The notes beneath the pieces were generated by a model, which searched no databases, was not told the DNA's origin, and saw only the letters and a program-made list of their open reading frames with translations. A program made the translations under genes and the position numbers. Shown one piece after another: positions 58,801-64,000 of a stretch of DNA of 64,000 bases; position 1 is the stretch's first letter; the number at the start of each line of letters is the position of its first letter. This DNA is from Rugalucina vietnamica (lineage: Eukaryota; Mollusca; Bivalvia; Lucinida; Lucinidae): NCBI GenBank assembly GCA_964017185.1, contig OZ024871.1, positions 66,096,866 to 66,160,865 of the forward strand, read 5' to 3'.

Positions 58801-61295
58801 TTCAATGCACAGGCTTCCAATTTACAAGTATATAACGTACACATGTTCTGGGTATGCATACAAAATTTCAGAAAAATACACCTAAGAATAAAATCTCAGT
58901 ACACAATACAAAACTACAAGTCATGCAGACCCGGCGCACGCTGACGACGGCGCCTACTGGTATGCGTCAATTTCATGTACTGCATGTACTTACCGTTTAC
59001 TTTTTATAGAGGTACGCTCCGTTGTGTGTTATACTGGTTGTACGAATGTTTGAAACATGTCACTGAACCATAGACTATGTAACGACCTTTGGAATTGCTT
59101 ACATGAACCTCTTTCCGCCCTGAAAACGTTTACACTGAAGATGCGATTTCATCTGCGGAAAGTACGTTACGGGCGTTCATTAATGGTTTCCGTCCATGTT
59201 GTGTACTTTCTGTCTACCCATCTCTAAATCGACTATGCCATTTAAAAACAAGGCCTACTCGAAATACCACTGTATATGTTTGTGCTTTTCAAGTGCTTGC
59301 ATGAATCATTTGAGGCCATAACGGTCTGAACACAGAACTGGATTGCCGTTCGTCGCGCTTTCTCTTCCTCTAACGTCGACATTTTCAGTAGGTTGTAAGT
59401 TTAACAGACAACATTTAGATATGTTTTTTTCTTAATGGGACAAAAAGTAAGAATACACAGATATGACCCACACCCTTGAATTCTCTGTATGCAAAGGCAT
59501 CTTACATCAATTAAATTTTCTGCAACTGGCAGATTGACCTCAGGTTCTCACCAAAATTGTTTACCTTACACAGGGACAGCAGTTATCTTAGAAGGAAAAA
59601 CTCTCAGCAAATCAGAAGAATATCTTGTGGAAGAAACTATCTTGCAGCTTGCTAGCCCCCACATTATACTACCCAATTTTCGACACGAAAATACGGAATC
59701 TCGTATCACGCTACTAACTTGTACAATTCCGTATTATCATCATCCTTCATATTTGCTCAGCAATGTAAAATCCAGCACCTACGGCCGGCATCAATGTGTA
59801 TCAGTGTGTATCAGTGTTATTTTTGTTTTAATATGTAAAAAATAAACAGTTGTCAGGTGTCAGATGTTCGTTTGTCATCAAAGAAACAAAAGTAACAATA
59901 CTTTTGCTACTTTTCTAGCTCTAACTCTGACGTAAAAAAATGCCACAATGTTACGTCATCAAAATCGCAACGTCGTATGATAAGCCGTCTCAACATCGAA
60001 AACTTACGATTTTATTGAATTCTTACGGCGCCATTAAAGCAGAAGAGGTGCTGGAGCAGTTTGGCTTCCAAATGTGACGGGATAGCCTCCCTTGAAAAAA
60101 TACGTTGATGCAACGTATTAGCGGCATATTGAGTGCTTGTAATATGCAAATTTCAATGTGACGGGATAGCCTCCCTTGGAAATATGCAAATTTCAAACTC
60201 GAAACTTTGTGAATCGAGTAAGTGTTGAGTATATAGCGCAGTAAAACACCCTTGGTGGATGAGCATACTTTTCCACCGACGGGGTTTGCTGTGGTTTGGC
60301 TTGGCTGATCGTTACACAAACATGTATTTCGCGCGTTGGTGTCCGCTACATTATTGCAGACTGTAGCAAATCTATTAAGTTGAAAAATGTAGACACCATA
60401 AGAAACCTGGTGACGAACGTCACCATTCAAAAACGGAAAAAATACTATATCAAAATCAAAGTCATCGCGATTATCATAAATTTTAGAAGAAACAAATCCA
60501 TTTGCAATAGAAGCATGTAACTCCAAAAAGAGGGCGTCGGTATATGTGTTGTAGACTATAGTTCAGGTGGATAAATTTGATTGACCATGCCTTCAAAATA
60601 AGGATTGTTAAGTTCAGTCTATTTAAAACAAAATCCTCGTGGTAACACGTGAACAAATACCAGCATTATTCAACTAAATGACCGACCGAAAAGAAATGGA
60701 TTTCTTTCTCGTCTGAGTCGGGATATGTCAAAACAAGCAATTTAATGACGAAACACAACTTTATTGGACCAATATCTACCACCTATACTAAGATGTACTA
60801 TACAATTAAAAAAAAAAACATTTAGAGTTTTGATTAGTTTAACAAAGCTTTAAGCAGGGTGACATTAGTGTCAAAGACGTAACCTATTTAACATAATTGA
60901 GCCGCCTCGTGGGAAAACCAACAATGTGGTTTCCGAACAAATCCGACACAAACCGACCTGTACAAACACAGAAAAGAGCTAGAAGCTTGAAATTTTGGAT
61001 TTAAGTAGAAGAGGAATTGTACTATCCGAGTAGCGAAAACAAAGGCGCTGATCAGCTTCGCGGTTACCGCGAAGCTGATCTGCGTCTTTGTTTTCGCCTA
61101 TGCAGATTGTTGGTTTTCCCATGAGGCGGCCCATATTTGGAGTACATGCTGACGATTGCTATAATTCTTCTTTTACAGATGTATGCTCCCCGAATCCCTG
61201 TGGCGACGGTGTCTGTATCCCCAGCTCATCTGATACGGGTTACACGTGTAACTGCAATGATGGGTCTACAGGTCAACAGCATTGCAACGGTAACG
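41204..61295 (+). CDS. Secreted EGF-like repeat protein, 3' end outside window
   Basis: Exons supported by phase: 41204-41270, 43653-43763, 46915-46941, 53612-53632 and 61179-61295. All junctions are phase 1 with GT/AG ends. The predicted protein begins with a 22-residue signal peptide. An EGF module with six cysteines, two short linkers of 9 and 7 residues, and another EGF module follow. Phase 1-1 symmetric exons are the classic arrangement for EGF modules and allow exons to be skipped or duplicated. It should act outside the cell; the ligand is unknown. Whether the micro-exons are spliced in is inference from splice sites and phase. Further exons probably lie past 64000. Confidence 0.65.
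41318..41409. repeat. (ATT)n microsatellite
   Basis: About 90 bp of ATT repeats, about 48 bp past the EGF exon 1 donor. Confidence 0.9.
41530..41716. mobile_element. MITE B5, lacking most of its palindrome
   Basis: The termini and flanking blocks are intact, but the sequence jumps from ATAGATTGTGGGTACC directly to CCAGTTTTGCTATATAAAAG. One arm, the centre and the return arm are therefore deleted, probably by hairpin excision. Confidence 0.75.
41869..42490. mobile_element. Element E copy 2, partial, with MITE A3 inside
   Basis: It begins AGGTTTTCGGAAGATTTT and follows the inverse of 12890-13315 (GATGCCCAAGGC, ATGAAGTTTATTGCAGTTC, CCATAGCC-like blocks). It then stops near 42490, so about 600 bp of the family is absent. 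MITE A3 interrupts it at 42143. Confidence 0.7.
42143..42349. mobile_element. MITE family A, copy A3
   Basis: It has ends TGAGCCACTGCATTAG and CATGCACAGGCTCA and a central hairpin near 42191-42235 (CGCAGATCATCTG, CAGCTGATCAGCGCC). It is diverged. Confidence 0.75.
42491..43358. other. EGF intron 1, no feature recognised
   Basis: Frames up to about 83 codons exist on both strands but show no known domain. No repeat family was identified. Confidence 0.4.
43359..43485. mobile_element. MITE B6, degraded
   Basis: It keeps GGCGAGGCGGTTCTAA, CCCACAATCTATGTTT and a terminal CAAGTTTTCTTAATG. The left half is missing. Confidence 0.65.
43653..43763 (+). CDS. EGF gene exon 2: EGF-like module
   Basis: It reads ACSLNLCGSGECLLDSSSDL, then GYLCKCPDGTIDQDCGG. 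The cysteine spacing C-x4-C-x4-C-x11-C-x-C-x8-C fits EGF. No calcium-binding D-x-D/E motif precedes it. The acceptor is TGTTTTACAG and the donor GTAACT, both phase 1. MITE A4 begins 16 bp past the exon. Confidence 0.82.
43779..44013. mobile_element. MITE A4 beside the EGF exon 2 donor
   Basis: A full A-family copy: AGCCGCCTCGTGGGAAAACC, a central hairpin around GCGGTAACCGC, and ACGAGGTGGCTCA. Without splicing, the EGF reading frame runs straight through it to a stop at 44036-44038. Confidence 0.85.
44557..44824. mobile_element. MITE B7
   Basis: A full B-family copy with a palindrome of about 70 bp centred on CCTCGGCGAGG near 44680. Confidence 0.85.
45010..45258 (+). mobile_element. Penelope-like tail fragment
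   Basis: It matches the distal tail from GTTCTTTTTGATTTATGTC to GCCTACTTGTACCTTTTC. A 40-bp repeat of just the terminus recurs at 45417-45456. Confidence 0.75.
45457..46914. other. EGF intron 2; long poly(A) tract
   Basis: No exon or known repeat is seen until a poly(A) run at about 46808-46868. That run lies only 46 bp upstream of the first micro-exon and could be the tail of a decayed retroposon. Confidence 0.5.
46915..46941 (+). CDS. EGF gene micro-exon, 27 nt
   Basis: Bounded by TTTCTCATTTCTAG and GTAAGC, phase 1 on both sides. It encodes DSFKPDQFE between EGF modules. Support is splice-site quality and phase only; it needs transcript evidence. Confidence 0.45.
47480..47715. mobile_element. 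MITE family A, copy A5
   Basis: Full length, with TGAGCCGCCTCATGGG and CCCACGAGGCGGCTCA ends and a central hairpin at GCGGTAACCGC. It is nested in element D copy 2. Confidence 0.85.
47806..48086. mobile_element. MITE B8
   Basis: A full-length B-family copy with a near-perfect central palindrome around CCGCCTCGCCGAGGCGG. It is nested in element D copy 2. Confidence 0.85.
48194..49255. mobile_element. Element I, 1.06 kb, nested, with 5-bp duplication
   Basis: The ends ACGTCGCGTCAGATGTTC and its inverse are flanked by CAATG at 48189-48193 and 49256-49260. Element D copy 1 shows the uninterrupted site (CACAATGCATTTC near 27077). It contains a 67-codon minus-strand frame (49041-48838, starting MSGVTKLAVIFDENDQK) of unknown function. 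No transposase motif was recognised. Confidence 0.75.
49355..49670. mobile_element. MITE B9, with internal duplication
   Basis: A B-family copy with ends GGAAAACATGTCCG and AGTTTTCGTAAT. A segment of about 53 bp containing GTTTTAAGGTGTACCCACAA is duplicated in tandem near 49493-49600. Nested in element D copy 2. Confidence 0.7.
49774..50015 (+). mobile_element. tRNA-derived SINE, copy 2
   Basis: It has the same family structure as 1159-1406: GTGGCCGAGCGGTTAAGAG, box-B-like GGTTCGAGCCC, TGAGCTGAAATAATCTTG, A-rich tail. It is flanked by a perfect 15-bp duplication, ATGTACACACAATAT, at 49759-49773 and 50016-50030. The long intact duplication suggests a fairly recent insertion, just outside element D copy 2. 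Confidence 0.92.
50031..50362. other. No gene; dispersed repeat fragment
   Basis: The block at about 50158-50330 (TTAAGAGCAGTGAACACATT, GACCCTTTAGATTTGG) also occurs at 45330-45400, and inverted near 36440-36590 and 2360-2420. At 2400 it abuts LINE RT sequence. Confidence 0.5.
50363..51551. mobile_element. TIR element of 1.19 kb, TA-flanked
   Basis: A perfect 33-bp inverted repeat at 50363-50395 and 51519-51551 (core CTGATCAAAATAAGTTTATT), with TA at each edge. No transposase was recognised. The interior is rich in AACGTC/GACGTC-type words. Confidence 0.7.
51697..52845. mobile_element. Foldback element FB2, PIF/Harbinger-derived
   Basis: The inverted ends start TGTTACGTCTACAC (near-identical for about 40 bp) and are followed by arms made of a degenerate ~10-bp repeat (AAGGACGTAGT-like). 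Flanking triplets are TAA and TTA. The interior encodes the start of a Harbinger-type transposase, which identifies the superfamily. The rest of the transposase is missing, so the element is non-autonomous. Confidence 0.75.
52237..52497 (+). pseudogene. N-terminal fragment of PIF/Harbinger transposase
   Basis: An 86-codon frame whose second half reads NRRTRSCWVRPWLSAERR, then FDRLLAELRI. The WVRPWL motif with a basic lead-in and the following LxxELR helix is the usual N-terminus of Harbinger nucleases (HARBI1-like). The DDE nuclease domain is absent. Confidence 0.65.
52846..53429. other. EGF intron 3, no feature recognised
   Basis: No exon or repeat family was identified here. Confidence 0.4.
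53430..53583. mobile_element. Palindromic MITE J
   Basis: The outer arms TGAATAACTACCCCGAGACC and their inverse, and the inner arms GTAAGCAGATGAAAGG and their inverse, enclose a loop near 53495-53508. The single copy seen here lies about 30 bp upstream of the second micro-exon. Confidence 0.65.
53612..53632 (+). CDS. EGF gene micro-exon, 21 nt
   Basis: Bounded by TATCTATCTTTTCAG and GTAAGA, phase 1 on both sides, encoding ELPPDAI. Support is splice-site quality and phase only. Confidence 0.45.
53633..54624. other. EGF intron 4, left part
   Basis: It has a 29-bp tandem duplication near 53990-54045 (ACATGTTGGTCTTAAATG). Nothing coding is recognised. Confidence 0.5.
54625..56135. mobile_element. 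Foldback element FB3
   Basis: Inverted ends of 30 bp with one mismatch (CGGGACGTTTCGCGCAA...). The arms are made of repeated GGGACGGTTCGCGC-like words (54625-54720 and 56030-56135, with a satellite copy near 54870-54900). The interior holds a Penelope-like tail terminus at 55242-55300, but no transposase was found. It has the same architecture as FB1 and FB2. Confidence 0.7.
56229..56486 (+). CDS. Hypothetical 85-codon ORF
   Basis: The ATG is followed by MLYIYRGRCIILALASASLL, a possible signal peptide, then LCSTNKCSPALRNIPSGC and a polar tail ending TVLCFRIA. A TTTACAG just inside could instead be an acceptor. No family recognised; it could be a chance frame. Confidence 0.15.
   Translation: MLYIYRGRCIILALASASLLSRMQLCSTNKCSPALRNIPSGCLSESNPPSLRNKKDQNGVIYIPRVRFKQLTPELGGTVLCFRIA
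57001..57356 (-). mobile_element. Two head-to-tail tRNA-derived SINE-like units
   Basis: Two nearly identical 177-bp units (57001-57177, 57178-57356). On the minus strand each begins CCTCCGTGGTGCAGTGG, has box-B-like GGTTCGATCCCGGG, continues through CTTCCGGTTGAGCCTTCGG and ends in an A tail. The family differs from the other SINE in the window. The tandem arrangement suggests a dimeric insertion or a local duplication. Confidence 0.75.
57357..58386. other. EGF intron 4, no feature recognised
   Basis: AT-rich, with a short (ATT)n tract near 57768. No exon is supported. Confidence 0.4.
58387..58654. mobile_element. MITE B10
   Basis: A B-family copy in inverse orientation (CATCAGGAAAACTTGTCCGC to GCATGTTTTCGTAATG). 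One palindrome arm is shortened to ACATAGATTGTGAGGCGG. Confidence 0.8.
58732..58842 (+). pseudogene. Decayed duplicate of the EGF exon
   Basis: The 20 bases AATGTTTTACAGACGCATGT, which span the acceptor and first codons, are identical to those at EGF exon 2 (43641-43660). The frame then gives ACPWHTKGSPVNRGLCLLY, with three of the six EGF cysteines lost or shifted, and hits a stop. Another 29-bp intronic match (44043-44071 and 59664-59692) lies downstream of both exons. This suggests that a segment with exon 2 was duplicated and this copy decayed. Confidence 0.5.
58843..60022. other. EGF intron 4, no further gene
   Basis: A 118-codon plus frame at 59489-59845 shows no known domain and overlaps the intronic duplication, so it is not called. 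The rest is unremarkable. Confidence 0.4.
60310..60625 (-). pseudogene. Penelope-like RT fragment
   Basis: The minus strand reads ANGFVSSKIYDNRDDFDFDI, then SYGVYIFQLNRFATVCNNVA, the region after the YLDD motif of the reverse transcriptase at 62288. Downstream, an unrelated 26-bp phrase (GTGACGGGATAGCCTCCCTT) occurs twice, at about 60074 and 60157. Confidence 0.7.
60898..61133. mobile_element. MITE A6, 45 bp upstream of the last EGF exon
   Basis: A full A-family copy: TGAGCCGCCTCGTGGG, a hairpin around GCGGTTACCGC, and CCCATGAGGCGGCCCA. It ends 45 bp before the acceptor-exon junction at 61178/61179. Confidence 0.85.
61179..61295 (+). CDS. EGF gene: second EGF-like module
   Basis: It reads VCSPNPCGDGVCIPSSSDTG, then YTCNCNDGSTGQQHCNGN. 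Spacing is C-x4-C-x4-C-x10-C-x-C-x9-C. The acceptor is CTTCTTTTACAG and the preferred donor GTAAGT at 61296 (an upstream GTAACG at 61290 is in the same phase). It is close in sequence to the module at 43653, which fits internal duplication. Confidence 0.82.
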
Positions 61296-61567
61296 GTAAG
61301 TTTTTGTTTGTTTGAATAGATACTGAACGTCATATTCAACAGCCATGGCCATGTCGGGACGTTGCCTCCTTTTTACGGGACCTTTTCCAGAAATTTGGAC
61401 GTCATGACATCCACAAAGTGTTTCAAATATAACCATCCAACTAAGCCAATACGGCTTATATGTATGGATGGTTTAACCACTTTTGCTGGGCAGGCTCAGG
61501 CCTAAGCGGTTTACCAGTAATCAGACGTAAGTAATACAATATGAATTATAAATATGATGTACTTTAC

Positions 61568-61772
61568 AACACAACAATCTGGGTTTCTTAACAGAACTCA
61601 AGTCAACCTGTATAGTCGCAAAAGAAGATTGCATTAAAGTAGAAGAGGAACTGTACTATCCGAGTACTTCGAGATAACAAAGGCGCTGATCAGCAGTTAC
61701 TGCACAGCTGATCTGCGCCTTTGGTTGCTCATGCATGTATGTAGATTGTTGGTATTCAGATGCAGTCGCTCA
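61568..61772. mobile_element. MITE family A, copy A7, diverged
   Basis: It keeps AGTAGAAGAGGAACTGTACT, a central CAAAGGCGCTGATCAGC with a complementary CAGCTGATCTGCGCC, and a terminal CAGTCGCTCA. The left end is eroded. Confidence 0.65.
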
Positions 61773-62169
61773 AATATAATGTACTTTAAAACGTAAACAA
61801 ATTGTAACACACCCTGCCTATAAAAGCCAATGGTAAAGTGCAGTGATATATTGAGTGATTGGAAAGGTTCTTAGACATTTCCACTGTATTGAGGTTCAAT
61901 GCAGTAAAGTTTGAGCTGGTTCTATTTATTTTACATATAAATTGGTCATCCCTGACGTCGAAAAAAGATCGATACAAGAAACCAGTCCAAATCCACTGTA
62001 CAGAATCCGATACGCAGCAACACATATCATGTAAACAATAAGACAGTTCACCAACAAGCCGCATCACCAACCCGTTTAGTGTATACATTTCCGATAGATT
62101 CGGAGTGAGTCTGAAACAACGACATTTAAAAGTCTCGGTCTTTAATGTGGTCAAATTAATTCTAAGTCA

Positions 62170-62287
62170 TGGTTCATTTGTTTGTTCATGATGATTCATT
62201 GACTAGTTAGCGCACTACGAGGACCGAACAATTAATTAAATGTTAAGAACCACTGCAGAAGCTGAGGGTGAGGTTAGGATCCTGTAA
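62170..62287 (+). repeat. Penelope-like tail remnant upstream of the truncated RT
   Basis: It matches part of the conserved tail (GATTCATTGACTAGTTAG, AGAAGCTGAGGGTGAGGTTA, CCTGTAAAACCG) and then joins RT coding sequence directly at 62288. This gives a head-to-tail arrangement of two element copies. Confidence 0.75.
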
Positions 62288-63178
62288 AACCGCTTTAATA
62301 ATATTTATATTAGATTTGGGACCAAGTTATACAGACAAATTGTTGGAATTCCGATGGGTACAAATTGCGCACCTCTCGTAGCTGATTTATTTTTATACTG
62401 CTACGAAAGAGATTTCATGGATTCTCTTAACCATGATAATCAAGCTGATGTTATCGAGGCTTTTAATTCCACATCTAGGTACCTCGATGACCTTTTGAAC
62501 ATTGACAACCCTTATTTTGAAGGTATGGTCAATCAAATTTATCCACCTGAACTTCAGTTGAACAAAGCCAATATCTCAGATACCGAAGCCCCCTTTTTAG
62601 ATCTACATCTTTCTGTTGCAAATGGATTTGTTTCTTCTAAAATTTATGATAAGCGCGATGACTTTGATTTTGATATAGTAAATTTTCCTTTTTTGGATGG
62701 TGACGTTCCTCGTCGTGCTTCTTATGGTGTATACATTTCGCAACTTATTAGGTTTGCTAGAGTCTGCAATCATGTTACAGACTTCAACGCTCGAAATAAA
62801 TGTTTAACGGCAAAGCTTCTCCAACAGGGCTATCGGTATCATAAACTTCGAAAAACCTTTTCTAAATTTTATCGTAGACACTATGAATTGATTTCCAAAT
62901 ATAATGTTGGGTTAAAGACACTTTTAAGTGAGGGCCTTTCGGAACCTGAATTTTATGGTGACTTGGTTTACAAATTAAAGAAACTTAAAGGAATAAATGA
63001 TTTTTCTCTTCAGTTCGGAAAAATCATATCACGTTACAGACGTATAGGTTATAACTTGAATGTTATGCGACAGTCTGCATGCTTAGTTTTTAACCCAATC
63101 ATGGTTGATAACTATGCTGCCTTCTTTAATTGCACGCCGGTGGGTCGGGCGTCAGACTCTATGATGGCCCCGACTTAA
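62288..63178 (+). CDS. Penelope-like reverse transcriptase, 5' truncated but open
   Basis: Open for about 296 codons, from NNIYIRFGTKLYRQIVGIPM through GTNCAPLVADLFLYCYERDF (RT motif B), STSRYLDDLLNIDNPYFEGM (catalytic motif C) and APFLDLHLSV, to CTPVGRASDSMMAPT and TAA. The RT domain starts in the middle, so motif A and the N-terminal region are missing and the protein would be inactive. The intact frame and high similarity to the minus-strand copy at 33886 imply recent activity of the family. No GIY-YIG domain follows. Clade placement within Penelope-like elements is not certain. Confidence 0.8.
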   Translation, partial: NRFNNIYIRFGTKLYRQIVGIPMGTNCAPLVADLFLYCYERDFMDSLNHDNQADVIEAFNSTSRYLDDLLNIDNPYFEGMVNQIYPPELQLNKANISDTEAPFLDLHLSVANGFVSSKIYDKRDDFDFDIVNFPFLDGDVPRRASYGVYISQLIRFARVCNHVTDFNARNKCLTAKLLQQGYRYHKLRKTFSKFYRRHYELISKYNVGLKTLLSEGLSEPEFYGDLVYKLKKLKGINDFSLQFGKIISRYRRIGYNLNVMRQSACLVFNPIMVDNYAAFFNCTPVGRASDSMMAPT

Positions 63179-63389
63179 AGCTATTCATTTTAGTTGGTTG
63201 GGGCCGGAGCTTCTTGTCTGTTGCTTGGCCCACCGGGGTCCAACTGTTGTTTTTCTTTTGCTCCGGAGTTAGTAGGTTATTCGGCGCCCAGGGATCTCCA
63301 TCGTCGGGCAGCTTACTCAATCTGTGAGTCCTGGTTTTTGATTCATCAGGATGTTTATCATGATTTGTTTGTTTGTTCTTGATGATTCA
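63159..63389 (-). CDS. Antisense ORF overlapping the RT 3' end (second copy)
   Basis: The complement encodes HPDESKTRTHRLSKLPDDGD, then PWAPNNLLTPEQKKNNSWTP and VGQATDKKLRPQPTKMNSFK, ending GPS and TAG at 63161-63159. It overlaps the RT stop by 20 bp tail to tail, exactly as at 33886-33905. Near its start a 1-base difference breaks the frame relative to the other copy. Confidence 0.4.
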
Positions 63390-63796
63390 TTGACTAGTTA
63401 GAGATTCACCACGAGGACCGAGGAACTAACTAAATGTTGTGAACCACTGAAGAAGCTGAGGGTGAGGTTAGGTACCTGTAAAACCGGTTTAAGCCCGCCA
63501 GTAACTTTGTGTTACTGATCGTTCCAAGTCGATACTTCTGTAGTGGTTCTTTTTGTTTTATGTCTTGGTGTTTAAAATTTTTTGTGCTGTTGGCGCCTTA
63601 TGTATGTTTTCATATTTTTAGTTAAGTTAAGGTAACTGAGTGGCCACCTATTGGGAAAATAGCTGCTCATTCGGCTTACGATATGTTTCATGGTATAAGT
63701 ACCTGATTGTTAGTTTGGTTTTTTCCCACCTCGGTTTTTGGAGTGGGAATCTTTTTCTGATTGCGCCTTTTCCTGATCTTTGCCTACTTGTACCTT
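63179..63796 (+). repeat. Penelope-like 3' tail, complete
   Basis: The reference copy of the tail seen at 27717, 33068, 40063, 45010 and 55242. Landmarks: CTTTTGCTCCGGAGTTAGTA, GCCCGCCAGTAACTTTG, GTAACTGAGTGGCCACC, and the end GATCTTTGCCTACTTGTACC. Confidence 0.8.
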
Positions 63797-64000
63797 TTTA
63801 AGCCCGCGAGTAATTTTATATTACTGATCGTTCCAAGGCGATACTTCTGTGGTGGTTCTTATTGTTTTATATCTTGGTTTTTACATTTTTGTGCTGTTGG
63901 TGCCTTATATGTATGTTGTTATATTTTAGTTAAGTTTATGTGGCTGAGTGGCTACCTATTGGTAAAAAAGCTGCTCATTCGGCTTACGAAATCAATTCAT
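63797..64000 (+). repeat. Second tandem tail unit, cut by window edge
   Basis: It restarts at AAGCCCGCGAGTAATTTTAT immediately after the first tail ends and follows the same sequence to the window edge, so another element or partial unit continues to the right. Confidence 0.75.

Noticed and set aside
59489-59845. 118-codon plus-strand frame
   Set aside because: No domain recognised; it overlaps the intronic duplication shared with 44043 and lies within an intron of the EGF gene.
1-64000. Bacterial-type systems (operons, CRISPR, restriction or phage modules)
   Set aside because: Exon structure, splice sites, SINEs, LINEs and MITEs show animal nuclear DNA. No prokaryotic gene organisation is present.

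Overview
The window looks like nuclear DNA of a bivalve mollusc. It is AT-rich and intron-rich, with small exons bounded by GT/AG and carrying secreted-protein domains. It is packed with repeats of a kind typical of bivalves: a long repeat that opens with a GCTCACC hairpin, tRNA-derived SINEs, palindromic MITEs, Penelope-like retroelements and LINE debris. The species cannot be named from the sequence. There is no sign of a bacterial, plasmid or viral genome, and no operon, CRISPR array or rRNA.

Two host genes can be rebuilt exon by exon. (1) On the minus strand, 28740 down to 8706, lies a nine-exon gene for a secreted modular serine protease: signal peptide, CUB domain, a six-cysteine domain with beta-defensin spacing, then a chymotrypsin-fold (S1A) protease domain. 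All splice phases agree, and the conserved cysteines and the His/Asp/Ser triad are present. The His exon carries a 5-bp tandem duplication that breaks the frame. (2) On the plus strand, 41204 to at least 61295, lies a gene for a secreted EGF-like protein: a signal-peptide exon, an EGF exon, two micro-exons of 27 and 21 nt and another EGF exon, all joined in phase 1. A decayed EGF exon copy lies at 58732. A further plus-strand signal-peptide exon at 4137-4386 belongs to an unidentified gene, or to an upstream start of the EGF gene.

The rest is mobile DNA, much of it nested. From left to right: a SINE and a LINE reverse-transcriptase relic (1.1-3 kb); a bivalve internally repeated element (5.2-6.7 kb); a minisatellite built from the end of the protease coding sequence (8.3-8.7 kb); a 6.9-kb element with long inverted arms and another element nested in one arm (12.2-19 kb); a foldback element with arms of short GC-rich repeats (20.4-22.4 kb); a TIR element (22.9-24.2 kb); a 43-bp minisatellite (26.1-26.6 kb); a second bivalve repeat (30.7-31.9 kb); a Penelope-like locus in which a zinc-knuckle gag-like region and a reverse transcriptase converge and overlap at their 3' ends (32.2-35.9 kb); LINE fragments (36 and 39 kb); MITE clusters (38-49 kb); a PIF/Harbinger-derived foldback element (51.7-52.8 kb); a third foldback element (54.6-56.1 kb); and a 5'-truncated Penelope-like element with tandem tails running off the right edge (62.2-64 kb).

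Two themes stand out. Several insertions sit within 19-60 bp of splice sites or a start codon, so the exons survive as islands. The Penelope-like copies also show a conserved antisense reading frame that overlaps the reverse-transcriptase stop.
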